Shown one piece after another: positions 1 to 10,859 of a stretch of 64,000 nt of DNA (its first letter is position 1; each line of letters begins with the position of its first letter). Under the pieces are notes generated by a model. It did not search any database. It saw only the letters and a list, made by a program, of their open reading frames with translations, and had not been told where the DNA came from. Source of the stretch: Phallusia mammillata (Eukaryota; Chordata; Ascidiacea; Phlebobranchia; Ascidiidae); assembly GCA_003260075.1 (NCBI GenBank), contig QLIY01000879.1, positions 1-64,000 on the forward strand, in the 5' to 3' direction. The position numbers and the translations under genes are program-made.

Positions 1-830
1 GCTGGACAAGTGCAATTTACTTCATCACTCCAATCTCCACAGTCATTATCTCCATCACATTGCCATGATTTGTAGATGCAACCAGATCCAGTTCTGCAGC
101 TCTTTGTTTTGTAACAAGGGCATTCAAACTCTTTATAAGCTGGACAAGTGCAATTAACTTCATCACTCCAATCTCCACACTCATTTATTCCATTACATTG
201 ATAGCCTTTGTAGATGCAACCAGATCCAGTTGTGCAATTGTTTGTTTTGTAACAATCACATTCAAACTTATTAGCTGTACAAGTGCAATTAACTTCATCA
301 CTGGCATCTAAACAATCTATCCTTCCATTACATAGCCAGTCCTCCCACACACACCCAACACCACCTTTACAAGTTGTGTTGAAGCAGTCACACTTAAACT
401 TGCCTTTACGACAAACCTCATTCAACTCGTCGCTCAAATCACCACAGTTGTTTCCTCCGTTATTTACCCACCACATCTCAATACATCCTGGTCTGTCCAC
501 ACACCGACCAAACTTGTGACAAGCACATTCGAACATTGAAGAAGGGCAGGTGCAGTTGGGACCGCGGTACGGTTTCTCGCACACCGAGAGATTTTCAGGT
601 TCTGTGAAAAAAAAGCAAAAATAAGTTTTATAGAAAAATAAAAAGATGCACAAGTTGGAAAGAAACACGTCAGCTCAATTTGCTACAAAACATGTGCTAT
701 TAACTTTTGGATTGATTTTGATCGAGGTAAGCTTACTTGCATAAGGTCGAGGAGCGAGACTGAAATCCTCGCTCGGACATTCACCTTCCGCGCATTCGAC
801 GAAAATCAACAGAAACATTAACCACAACAT
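1..830 (-). CDS. Secreted LDL-receptor class A repeat protein (5' part, runs off window)
   Basis: Two exons are visible: 737-830 holds the start (ATG at 830-828) and a hydrophobic signal peptide beginning MLWLMFLLIFVECAEG, ending at a GTAAGC donor; the second begins at 601 after a T-rich acceptor ending CACAG and runs off the left edge. The second exon encodes four successive cysteine-rich modules, each ending in a calcium-binding type signature such as CGDWSDEVNC or CGDLSDELN, the hallmark of LDL-receptor class A (LA) repeats. Between repeats lie short C-x-C linkers (for example FECDCYKT). LA repeats fold around calcium and bind ligands extracellularly. The protein continues beyond the window, so it could be a receptor or a soluble protein; no transmembrane segment is visible. 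I cannot name an orthologue. Confidence 0.85.
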
Positions 831-1106
831 TTGTACTGTTTCTATGTTGCAACTATTAAAACAAAATGGATCAATGTGACAAAAAAAGATTTTTCAGTCG
901 AAACAAGGTTATTGTGGTTTAATTAAATAATTTGCTGATTGATGTTATTTGCTTATTGACATAAAACTCTCGTCTAAAAATGTTTTTTAAGCGAGAATGC
1001 TAATAATAAAACTTTCTGTAGCCAATAAAGTACTGACATTCGTTTCAGTGTTGTTACTATAAAATTACGTCACAACATCTTAAAAGCGATGACGTAATCA
1101 ACCGTT

Positions 1107-1108
<2 letters not shown>

Positions 1109-1163
<55 letters not shown>
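1109..1163 (+). repeat. 55-base G homopolymer
   Basis: Uninterrupted run of G. It is the same length as the run at 1543-1597. Other G runs in the window replace known sequence, so this may be an assembly artefact rather than real DNA. Confidence 0.9.
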
Positions 1164-1164
<1 letters not shown>

Positions 1165-1542
1165 GACAACGCGTCTTTAATCGGCACCGAACGAACCGAC
1201 TGTACCTTACTTTTATTAATCAACTGCACCACTCTTGTACCTAGCACCTTTTTGCTATTATTTGACGGTTAAACCGATGTAACTTAGATTTTGGTTGTTA
1301 AAACACAGCTGCATGACTTAACACAAGACCTGAGCAATTCCATTTGAGCGAGAATCTCGGCTGGTCTCTCTTATATTAGAAACATCAACGTCAATCACAT
1401 ATTTCCTATATCTTCTCTAAACAGCTAAAAAAACATTGGAATTCTCCGAAATCGTTATTTGATTGATATAAGAACATGAACTAATAAATTATACCAATTG
1501 ATTTTTATCAAAAAATTGTGTTTTTGTCGTTTTGCAAACGGT

Positions 1543-1597
<55 letters not shown>
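1543..1597 (+). repeat. 55-base G homopolymer
   Basis: Uninterrupted run of G in non-coding DNA. Open frames that read through it as poly-glycine or poly-proline are spurious. Confidence 0.9.
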
Positions 1598-1599
<2 letters not shown>

Positions 1600-4500
1600 A
1601 TTGGAATCCACCGAACTTCCACCAATACAATACAAATTATAAGACAATAACTGACAGTGCAGAATTTATTGTGAAATTGGGTTTCTGGGGTTTCCCAAAC
1701 GTTAATGTCAATTACACATTTCTTACTTCCCCTTTGCACAAGCCTTAAGGAAATTCCAATTCACCGACGGCTTGTCGAGAAGCAAAACGGTCATAGCATA
1801 TGCATAAATAAAACTGGGTTACAAGAACAAGCAGAGTTATAACAAGTCATGACGGGCTTTTACGTAAAATAATAAAGTTTAAACCCGTAATGTTTGCTAA
1901 ATTAAATTCCCCGGTGAAGGTCAGGTCATTTGTTGCCACATAAACTGTTCGTCTTTTAGTATATATTGCCAAAACCTAGAACTTTTTTTAACTTACCAGC
2001 TGTAACCAGCCATTTCCCCAAACGTTTTCACGCCTTCACTTAAAACTGACGTTTTCGTTAGAATTCGCCGATCTAAAACTAAAAATAAGAAAAGCGGGTG
2101 AAATTGTAGCTTTACGCAAAAGCTAAACAAATAATTTTCTTTATGTACGCATACAAAATACTTTATATTTTGTACTTATGCTCCCTGGAAACACACTAAG
2201 TAAATATTCATAAGGATGGTGCATGACCACCCTGTTATAGCATACAAGTCAATGTGTGCAGGCAAGACAACCAGTTTCTGTGCGTTTATTTTGTGTATTT
2301 ATGAAGCCAATCACATACATTATGTTACATAACACTAAACACAATGCACATATTTATTATCCACAGCAAATAAGTCGTCACAGTTGAATGCACGAAGCTC
2401 GCTTATGAGTTAAAAGACAATAAACTTAATCTTGCCGTGGTAATATATTTGCAAATTGAAACATTAAAAATCACTTCAGTTCACAACCACAGTATTATGG
2501 ATTATTCTGTGTACCTCCAAAGAGAAAAACAAAATAAAGGCGATTCGTTACTCCCACTCACAGTTGAGTAAATAATATAAGCAAGTAGTTTTCTGCAAAA
2601 CAAGTGTTGGTATATTTAACCATATTTTCAAGTAAATATGGCAAGCACCATCATAAAGCGATACATTTATGAGTAAAAGTTAACAGCCACAGTCAAACTA
2701 TTAATATTAACATGCGGTGAACAGCATAGGCGCAAAACGAATGATGGCATATCTACGTCAACAGACATTGTGACATCATTAACGTAAATACGTCACTGTA
2801 TCCCAATATGACTGACACGACTTCCCATAAGAGCTTTGCATTTGGGCATTTCCTTTGCTTGCAAAACGACACTAGCTATACATTGCATGCAAGCAAGGCA
2901 AAACTGCCACCTTAAAAATTGGGGCATGCATTGTTTCCAAACCGGGCCCTTGAAAGAAATGGTGGTGCAATACTTTTTACATGAAAGAGTCTATACTACT
3001 TCGAAAAAACATAGGGAATACCCTAATACAATTGTATATAAAGCACTTATTGCATGTGTGCACAGATCCAAAAATGCTGTATATTGACGTCACAAAAACA
3101 GTGAGCACGGTTAAGTCATTATCACCTAACTTAGCCAACCGTTATTTTTTTATAACTTAACACACTTTTAACGTCATTTCCTTTTATGAAACTAATCCCC
3201 GCCAAACAGTAGCCCAGAAAACCCGCCGGAACTTTTAGTAAAAAATATTTTTGCGAGTACGCGTCTTGAAAAGCTAACAATACTCTGCTAAAAGGACCGG
3301 ATCTGGTAAAACGTTTTGTTTTGTGACTTGTTTAGAAACAAAACTGCTTTTTTTCGGTGTGATTGTAATGACACTTTATGAAAAATAGCACAAGAAATAG
3401 GGTTGGCAACATGAGAACATGCTATATAATGCATTGTACCGTAACTTTGGTGTACCATGGTTGTACCATGCGTACCAGTCGCACCTATTAGAATACTTTT
3501 AAAACTTACACCTTACCGGGTTCGCAAGGTCTTTTGATTAACATTAAAAAAGTAAATGTTTATCAGCAATAACAATACGAAATATGTACAAGCATTATTA
3601 CAATCAAACTGTTTCATTTAAACTCACTTTGTGTTCCATTGTGACCATTACAATACGAAACAAATCTTTTATTACACGTCACTATATCGAAGATAATTCA
3701 ATGCAAGTGGACAGGTTGCTAAAATTGCTAGCGGATAAAAAGGGTTGAAAACAACTGCAATTGAGGCCATGCGTTGGACGCGTTCTCAAACCAGCGTAGG
3801 TTTGTTTTTGTCTGTCTGGTTGAGCGCTCTGCTGATGTAGAAATGAGCGAGCGATCGCCTACCGAGCGTTTTTTCTGCGTGTCAAGCAGCTTAAATTTGC
3901 ACAAAACAGTTTGTGTTATCGCGGTGTTCTAGTTTATAAACAGTTTACATTACCTAATCGTAGCCTTTCCAAAACACAGGTTGTATCAATTCCTCCACGA
4001 CTTATATACTCGACGTACGTTTTCCCAACTCCACTTTGTACAATCCATAGTGCCTTTACCAGTCTTACACAAATTTAGGTTACCCTACGCCAGGGGTCGC
4101 GAACCTTTACCACTCTAAGAGCCATTCGGACCAATTTTACACAGTAAAAAACACTGGATACCACTGCAAAAACGTTTTTATGTGTACCGATTCGAGTTTT
4201 GGTGTTAGTTAGTTCCATGCATATTAGATACACAGTTAAAGCAAATAAAATTTCCGCGTTATACCACGTAGCATCGATTCTGTGTTTTCTTAAAACGCGG
4301 ATTTTATTTCTGTATTAACGCGTACTGTCGAGACAGTTAAAAGCACAACAAATATTTTGCAGTTTTTTTTCATGTTTTATGCAATCGAATTGGCATTTGA
4401 GGCGATCCTCGGCCAACAGTCGGCATATTATTTTGCCACAGGGCCAGTGATTTTATATTATGTGTCAACCAGATTTGAGTACAGTCATTTATGGTAAAAT

Positions 4501-4696
4501 GTCAGTTTTGCAACTTACTGTTGCACTAATGTTTTTTTTAACTAATTTTAAATTACCAATTTATGTTTAGTGTGCAATAAAACCGAATTTCATCGTGTAA
4601 CAAAAAATAGTCCACGTTACAAAATAATAATCAGATGTATAATACTTCACAAAAACATACACACAGTGCAAAGACAAAAAAAAAAGAAATGTGTCA

Positions 4697-6489
4697 TTAT
4701 TTTCCAGTGCCTTGAATCACCCATTCTTTTTGACACAAGGGGCATCGATTATTTTGTTCCACCCATAAGGACATGCAACAATTGTGGAATGAATGGTTGC
4801 ATTCCCCCCATACCACCACACAGCCCTCTTGTTTATTATCTGCTTGACACCTTAGACATGCATCTGTAACAGAAGAAACACAAATGATTAGCATATGCAG
4901 CTAGTCTACAGGGCTTATCTGGCAATCGCAGTTTAATTCCGACATTTCGACATCATATACAGGTCGCCTTCATCAGGGTATGTAACACTCAATGCGCGCA
5001 TTGTATAGGACGCCAGAATAAAACTACAATTGCCAGAAGGGCTCTATAAATTTGATATTATGCCTGGCAGCAATGGCTTATGTAAGAAGCTAGTGACTAC
5101 TATTTGACCTAACTTTTACTGATGACAACTATACATTTTATGTAAATCATAACGGTAGGATACACATTTAGATTTACAAACAAATATGGGTAAAATAACT
5201 GCCAGTTTGCCCAAATTTTCATTGCACTATGCACTATTAATTAAAGATACATAAACAACTAGAAGGGCGGCTTAGCACATATTGCCCTTGCATATACACC
5301 TATTTTAAAACATAAATATATTTCCTTTGCTTATTTTGTATTGGGTCCCATATTAGCCATCGTCTTTTATAACTTTAGTCGTTTCTGCAGGCAAAAACTC
5401 ATGGGTCCCCACACATGCAAAGTTGAAAATAATGCAATTCAAGAGATAACCATGAGAAAGTCGGNCATGAGAAAGTCGGGTGTTGTAAAGTAAAACACAG
5501 TGATCGGCACTGGGCTTAAATAATGATACTATGTAGAATACAAACTATAAAATTAGACTCACCCCAAGCATTGTTTAAAGTATGTCCTATTTACCATTTT
5601 AAAAAACTGACCCATTTTAGGGGGCTAGTAGGGCAACTAATTGGGAAAAACTGACCCATTTTAGGGGGCTATAGGGTAACTAATTGGGTTCACACACAAT
5701 CTAAAAAATATATAAAAATCACAATGGCTCAGTCAATAGTACTGCAAAATTTCAACCCAATCCGCCAATGTTTAAAATTTTGAAAAGCGTTACGATAGCC
5801 CCAACACCCTAAGGGCTAGAGGACCTTGGCCCAAAACAAGTTGGGAACCATGCCTAAGGCAACCCCGGACAAATTTTCAGGTTGAAAACCACTGAATTGG
5901 AGTGTTTTTAACATATAAATTAAACAAATTGTAAGCACTCTTTCTTGACCAAATGCATTTTGGGGGCCTGTGGGTGAACCGCTGGGTAATTCAGGGTCAA
6001 ACTTCAGGAGGATCAAACTTAGATTAATAACTAACATCTGTCCAAATTTGAATAAATTTGAAGCACTCTTTCTTGATCAAATGCGTTTAACAAACCTTCA
6101 GGGAAGGGGACCCATAATAACCCCTTACAAACAGTACTTTGTTTGCTGAGGTAGGGAAAAAAAGTAAATCAATTTTATTTTGGCCCAAGCGACAAAAAGA
6201 TGCAAATTTAGCTTCAATTAGAGTGTATTCGAGTGTTTTTAACATGTAAATATCCCCCCTTACAAATGTATTCATTTGTTGCAAGCTTAATACACTAAAA
6301 AAATTTGTAAACAATCCAACCAAACCAATACACAAACTCACCCATCACTTGTACCCTGCATATCGCACATGTATCACATTCCACATCCCAGCTCCACACA
6401 GCTACAGCATTCCATCTTTTCAGGGTAAAGAGCTGTTCAGGTCGTTTCCCAGCAGGTGCATCCCCTTTTTCTGATACAGAAGCTGACAT
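4697..6489 (-). CDS. RNF7: RNF7/RBX2 (SAG), RING-H2 subunit of CRL5 ubiquitin ligase
   Basis: Two coding exons, 6342-6489 and 4697-4863, join in phase 1 to give 104 residues. The protein carries the near-invariant block WNAVAVWSWDVECDTCAICR and the RING-H2 zinc ligands: Cys38, Cys41, Cys44, Cys52, Cys55, Cys64, then Cys71/His73/His76 and Cys90-x2-Cys93. In animals RBX2 docks the N-terminal beta-strand onto a cullin (mainly CUL5) and recruits the E2 through the RING. The length is close to the human protein (113). The variant pattern (DVECDTCAICR, ECNHSFHNCC) favours RBX2 over RBX1. The start is set by the ATG at 6489 and by the family's short variable N-terminus. The intron holds dispersed repeats. 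An acceptor-like TTTCAG lies about 50 nt upstream of the ATG. Confidence 0.97.
4905..5095 (-). repeat. Dispersed repeat B, copy 1 (inverted arms around a CTGATGA motif)
   Basis: In the RNF7 3' flank and intron start. On the minus strand it reads CCTGATGAAGG, then a short hairpin-forming segment, then GAAATGTCGG. Two arms with TCTGGC and GAGC/AGGGC motifs face each other and can pair over about 15 bp or more. Related copies occur at 27057-27165, 28379-28446 and, in part, 32491-32560. The nature of the element is unknown; a Penelope-type origin is possible. Confidence 0.55.
5464..5466. other. Single N between two copies of a 14-bp word
   Basis: CATGAGAAAGTCGG occurs on both sides of one N at 5465. 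This looks like two overlapping contig ends joined without merging. Confidence 0.75.
5735..6125 (+). repeat. Dispersed repeat D, copy 1
   Basis: Contains GGTGAACCGCTGG, TTCAGGAGGAT and CACTCTTTCTTGA words, and ends at GGGGACCCATAAT. The same string of words recurs at 13440-13680 (same orientation) and, reversed, at 28798-29010 and 30313-30450. It lies in the RNF7 intron. No coding content seen. Confidence 0.65.
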
Positions 6490-7029
6490 GGTGGGAACAG
6501 TTTTGTTAATTTTACAGCCAAGACATAGAAGATAGTGCCTGAAATGATAGGTAATAGTTTCTCAATGAAAATGGTATTTTTACAATAACATTTTAGTTTT
6601 TAGATCGATACAGAACAATGTTTACAGAACAAATTGTATGAAACATGAGAAATTTTTCAGCGTTTAATTTGTCAATGGTTGTAAACAGTCACTGAGAATT
6701 AAAATATGCGATAATGGACTTGTATATATAAGTAGCACCAAAGTTATAAGGCACTATTTCTGTGATAAATAAAAGAAACCTAAATATTGGTGCAAATAAC
6801 ATTAAATAGTTTAACTTTTTATTTCCTGTAATTGATAGACGTAGTAGATCAACTTAAAAGACATCAAAAATCTTAAAAGGTCATCAAAAACAGCAAATAC
6901 ATAAAGTTTCAACACTAAATATGAATTTTTGGTCACTTTTCAACTGCATTTCAACTGTCTTTGCTTCATATGAATGAAAAATCTCCTGTCTTCGACAACA
7001 TAGAAATAAAAAACAAACACTGGCAATGA

Positions 7030-8511
7030 TTACAGTTCATCTTTTATTTGGTTTTCCGTCGGTGTTGGAGGAATTGGTATAACTTGTGGTTCCGGCGCCT
7101 CCGTTGGTTTTACGTTGGGTGCAGCAAACATAGCTTTGTCCTCCTGTGCAAACCAGTCTGCATAGACCTCATAAGGGTCGACTTCCCAATGTTTATGAAA
7201 GCTGATTGGTTCCTGGTTACCAAGGTAACCGTCTGCATAATCATCTGGTCGTGCTTGATGGAATAACGGAGAATGCGTTACTGGTACACCTACTACCAGT
7301 GAAAAGCATTGGCCTAGGAACATGTCATCTGGGCTGTCAATTGCAGGACAATGACACCCTTTATTTTTCCATGCCCTGACAGCGGCGCGACTCATAACCA
7401 TGCCGCCACCGCCAGTGATATATCCATAGCCATACCCCGATAACAGACCAAAGCCATAACGTTCCCCGAGAACAATAATCCGATTTGGGTCATAACAGTT
7501 TAGCAGTTTTAGCAATTTTGAAACGCCAATAATTGAGTCATCATCTGCTATAACAAGCCAATCATATGACGTCTCATAAGCATCTAGGATAATTTTTTCC
7601 ATTTTTCCACAATGTCCACTTACGGTGTTCGGAACGCCACAATCCATTGTAGGTATTGTAAGATCTGTAACATTGCTGTAGTAACGGATATTTTGGACAT
7701 ATTTTCCCCATGTTTTCTGCACAACTGGTACTCTGTCCTTATGAAACATCAAGGTTGTTTTGACGCTTACTAAAACATCGTCTAAAGTAACCTTGTCGCC
7801 ACAGTCGGGTAGAAATTTATCAAATTTGGTGACACAACTTTTTTTGTTTTCGCCGCCACCACATAGCTCTTTAACACAAGTGACTTTTAGATCATGATGT
7901 TCTTCGAGCCACATTGCGATTTCATGTTTAGTGTCAATTTGGAAATCTGATTCAAGAGTTTCTGGAGTTAAATTGAAAGCTACTTTTTGTAGAAGTGCAG
8001 TGCTCCAAATCCAGCCGGCATCAAAATCTGGGTATTTAAACTTTTTGATGGCTTTGTTGACAAACGCAAAGTGATGGATAATAGTAGGGCTATTGTCATG
8101 TAAACATCGACACAATAGCTTGAATGCTGATGGATCATGCTTAGTAAGAAATGAGGTTGTTAACTGCTTTATGTCTACTGCAGTCCCTTCTTCAATAAAC
8201 ATAAACCATTTAAATTCATCAGCATATTTTCTGGCAATATCCGGTAAAACTGGCAAAATAGTCCATGCCCCTTCAACTGGGTACTCTTCGTGCATTAAAA
8301 TCACCTTAGCATTGAGATTTTCAGCCTTAATTTGGGTGTCCAATTCTGCTTTTTTGGCTGTAGCAAGTTTGTGATGGTAGTCGTTTGCTTGGTCGCGAAT
8401 GATTATCAGAACAGAAGAACTGCCAGTCGTCCCAGAAGCATAATTGCAGAGTGATATGAAATACAAATTGGCTAACAAACACAGTAGGTAAGATCCTGTC
8501 TGAAAATGCAT
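7030..8511 (-). CDS. B3GLCT: Beta-1,3-glucosyltransferase of the O-fucose/TSR pathway, single exon
   Basis: A 493-residue frame starts at ATG 8511 (upstream in-frame codons belong to the acceptor region) and ends at TAA 7030. It begins with a hydrophobic signal segment (SYLLCLLANLYFISLC) and ends in KDEL, an ER-retrieval signal. The C-terminal half shows the Fringe-like GT31 fold: the DDD metal-binding motif in WLVIADDDSIIG, GERYGFG, GYITGGGGMVMS and SPDDMFLG. B3GLCT adds glucose to O-fucose on thrombospondin type 1 repeats after POFUT2, inside the ER. Length matches the human enzyme (about 498), whose C-terminus is REEL. The human gene has many introns; here the coding region has none, yet the frame is intact. 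A strong acceptor-like TTTTGCAG ends 21 nt before the ATG. Confidence 0.95.
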   Translation of the reverse strand: MHFQTGSYLLCLLANLYFISLCNYASGTTGSSSVLIIIRDQANDYHHKLATAKKAELDTQIKAENLNAKVILMHEEYPVEGAWTILPVLPDIARKYADEFKWFMFIEEGTAVDIKQLTTSFLTKHDPSAFKLLCRCLHDNSPTIIHHFAFVNKAIKKFKYPDFDAGWIWSTALLQKVAFNLTPETLESDFQIDTKHEIAMWLEEHHDLKVTCVKELCGGGENKKSCVTKFDKFLPDCGDKVTLDDVLVSVKTTLMFHKDRVPVVQKTWGKYVQNIRYYSNVTDLTIPTMDCGVPNTVSGHCGKMEKIILDAYETSYDWLVIADDDSIIGVSKLLKLLNCYDPNRIIVLGERYGFGLLSGYGYGYITGGGGMVMSRAAVRAWKNKGCHCPAIDSPDDMFLGQCFSLVVGVPVTHSPLFHQARPDDYADGYLGNQEPISFHKHWEVDPYEVYADWFAQEDKAMFAAPNVKPTEAPEPQVIPIPPTPTENQIKDEL

Positions 8512-8524
8512 AATGTGTACTCCT

Positions 8525-8548
8525 AACGCTATCTGCAAAACAAATTCA
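8525..8548 (-). promoter_or_regulatory. Splice-acceptor-like site just upstream of B3GLCT ATG
   Basis: On the minus strand a T-rich tract ends in TTTTGCAG at 8533, 21 nt before the start codon. No upstream 5' exon is obvious. It could accept a 5' UTR exon or, in an ascidian, a trans-spliced leader. Confidence 0.5.
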
Positions 8549-9590
8549 TTTTAAATTAGGGATGCATCAAATTCATTCATGGCGTCATGCATTGTCATAC
8601 ACTTTGCGTTTGACATGAAAACATAAGTTTTTATACCTGACAAACCCTAGTGCTACACAGAATAATTGTATTTATTATCAATTCTCAGCTCTGTGGGGTG
8701 GGCTTTAATGTTGGCTTAGCCACGGTTGGTCTGCCCATGAATTACGGACTTCATGTCTGGGGTAATAATTTAACAATCATAATAGTTGAATTGATTTTAT
8801 TAGTTTAAAAAGATGGTGTGGTGCCTTATTAAGTGGAAAAGACACATTTAACATTAAAAATCCGAATCGCAACAAATTATTCCACCAAATCACAACAAAT
8901 TAAGACACTTGTGAATGTAAAAATTACATTCTTTAACAAATGAAATTAAGTTATTTTTTTATATCTCTATGCTCTATTTTAAAATTTATCTGAAATTGGT
9001 TAGCAATTTAGCATCATTAAAGATCAAACATGTTAGTATTGCATTTACATGTAAGTTTTTATAGTTGCCCTCAACACTAAGCTTGTTTACACGCACATGC
9101 TCAAAATAAATTTTAGGAACAATTTGAACAAATTTCTCTGTTAAACAAATTTTGTCGATTGCACTTCTTAAACATTCCTGCAGGAATGATTTTTAAACAC
9201 TCTATAAACATCTAAACTGCAGAGGCCATTAACAATTAATTGACTGGTGAAGGCAATTGATTTAAAAATTGCAAAAACTAAAACAGCAATTTTTATGTAA
9301 ATAGTCAAAAAGTGCAAAAAATTGACACCACTTTTGCAAGATCTGATGTATTTGCTACACATTTTTCTACACACGACTGACTGAACATTCTTGCAACGAA
9401 TTCCAAGACGATTTTAATGCAACGTGTCCAAAAATGAAACCTGCGGCAATTTTTCTGAAGTTCACAGAAAAAACAGCTGTGATCAACCAAACGTGACGAA
9501 AGTTATTTTTGTTTATTTTTTGGATTTTTTTTATTGCAAAAAAAATAATATATAGTTAAATCAAGTTGAAAAAATATATGTCACACATTA
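8549..9590. other. Gene-free stretch
   Basis: AT-rich DNA with no supported exon; the short open frames lack any recognisable protein content. Confidence 0.55.
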
Positions 9591-9594
9591 ATTT

Positions 9595-10075
9595 GAATAA
9601 CTGGTCTTTACTAGACTGCAATGGGATTTGACAGAAGCTTTTCGGGACCTTGCGTTTTGGATCAGTGGCCGGATGAATCCGCCGAAAGTTGAATCAAAAG
9701 CACCGTTACCTACCTTGTATGCTGCACATGTTAGCTTCGTAGCAGGGAATCCCCCGATTGACCAGTACGACGATAAACGCAATTCGTAACTGCAATCAGC
9801 CCTTAAGCGTTCATGTAGTGATGCAGACCAGCGATCACGGCACACTCTTTAATTGAACATAGTACGACTTTTCCAAGCATTCCCATTTGACAAGAGCGTA
9901 GTTTGGAAAAAATCTAGCCTGTGATGGGATTCGAACCCACAAGTAGGAGTTTTTCCGGGAACCGCGCTTTACCAACTGAGCTACGCACTCCCCAGTGGTA
10001 AACCTGCCGAAAGCCGAAAAACAATTAGCACCGTTACCTGCCTTGTACGCTGCTTCGTAGTGATCAACAAACAAT
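9595..10075 (-). mobile_element. tRNA-derived SINE, minus orientation, partly duplicated
   Basis: Read on the minus strand it contains a leader (CTACGAAGC ... ACAAGG), then a tRNA-like head with A-box TAGCTCAGTTGG and B-box GGTTCGAATCC (9930-9990), a body with ATGGGAATGCTTGG, and the tail GCCGTGATCGCTGGTCTGC. A second leader follows at 9600-9790, so two units are stacked. The acceptor-stem halves do not pair well, which argues against a functional tRNA. The same family occurs at 26850-26985, 27600-28095, 37801-38000, 54740-55070 and 57838-58015. Confidence 0.75.
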
Positions 10076-10082
10076 TACGATT

Positions 10083-10520
10083 TTTTTCAGCCTAGGCCTT
10101 GCCATATATGGGAATGCTTGGCCGGCTGTTTTGGACAGCTCAGCCACGAGTTTGGTTTCAGCAAGCGGATGCACAGTTCGCTCGAAAAAGCATTACAGGA
10201 GATCTAACGACGTACTATTATGTCGTTTCTGCTCTGCATTAGGACACAGCAAACCGTCTTATCGACCTGCTAGAAAACCCGCCAGACGCAGACAAATACG
10301 AGACTATCAAGGTCAAGGCACGTTTGGTAGAAACCTTTCGTCTTTCGCGCCCGCAGAGGGCCATGCGGTTACTTCACATGCCTCCTTTGGACGACAGAAT
10401 GCCATCCGCTTTATTGGATGACATGCTTGCATTTGTGTCGTGTTCGCTGGTCTGCGTAGACGCTTCAGTGCTGATCCCAGTTATGAATTTATGTTCATCT
10501 TAACTAATACCTGTATTAAT
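10083..10520 (+). mobile_element. SINE, plus orientation, interrupted by a retrotransposon fragment
   Basis: SINE body (GCCATATATGGGAATGCTTGG) at 10110 and SINE tail (GCTGGTCTGCGTAGACGCTTCA, then CTGATCCCAG) at 10447-10485 are split by about 310 bp of unrelated coding-like DNA. It abuts the minus-oriented SINE to the left. Confidence 0.65.
10121..10437 (+). pseudogene. Ty3/Gypsy-type gag fragment inside a SINE
   Basis: In the frame of TGG at 10132-10134 the translation reads like the capsid region of metazoan Ty3-type Gag proteins (VWFQQADAQFA, then TYYYVVSAL, ARLVETF, RAMRLLHMPP and DDRMPSALLDDMLAF). There is a stop at about 10234 after VVSALH, and no pol follows. It is therefore a broken relic of a retrotransposon, captured in or inserted into the SINE. 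Family placement rests on motif recognition only. Confidence 0.7.
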
Positions 10521-10859
10521 TTATGTCTTGTGTAGTCATATGTAACTTGACAATAGCAAATGCAAAACTAAATGCTGGCTAGCTGATAGGCCTGTCAGGT
10601 TAATGGCTGTTACAGTAAGTCTGTCAAGATGGTTCATCAAACTGATGGTTCATCAAAGATGTTCATCAAACAAAAAGAAATTGTCACACCAACAACAAAA
10701 TTTAGGACGCAAATTCAAAACCAATATACTTCTAGCGGATTATTTGCAAAAAATATTTGTATTAAACATAATTAGACAAACAAAATGTTTCGATTTTGAC
10801 AATGCGTTTAACATAAATAACACCGACAAATGTATTTATTAAATACAAAAAAATAAGGA

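Larger units (their letters stand above)
831..4696. other. Intergenic stretch, no gene seen
   Basis: Between the LA-repeat gene and RNF7 I find no exon with conserved coding content. It holds two G runs (1109-1163 and 1543-1597) and a fragment of a hAT-like element near 4090-4140 that begins like other CAGGGGTC-type ends in the window. Short open frames here are not supported by codon content or homology. Confidence 0.6.

Noticed and set aside
4080-4140. Full hAT element
   Set aside because: Only one convincing end is visible; the other could not be placed.
8512-8538. B3GLCT start upstream of the chosen ATG
   Set aside because: The first codon there is TTG, and a splice acceptor overlaps it; the ATG at 8511 gives a normal signal peptide.
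9920-9995. tRNA gene on the minus strand
   Set aside because: A- and B-boxes are good, but the acceptor stem does not pair and it sits at the head of a SINE with the same body and tail as other copies. The same applies to 27712-27784 and 37880-37930.
10131-10421. A 96-codon protein gene
   Set aside because: The frame runs across a gag fragment in the wrong phase; the gag-like frame is different and contains a stop.
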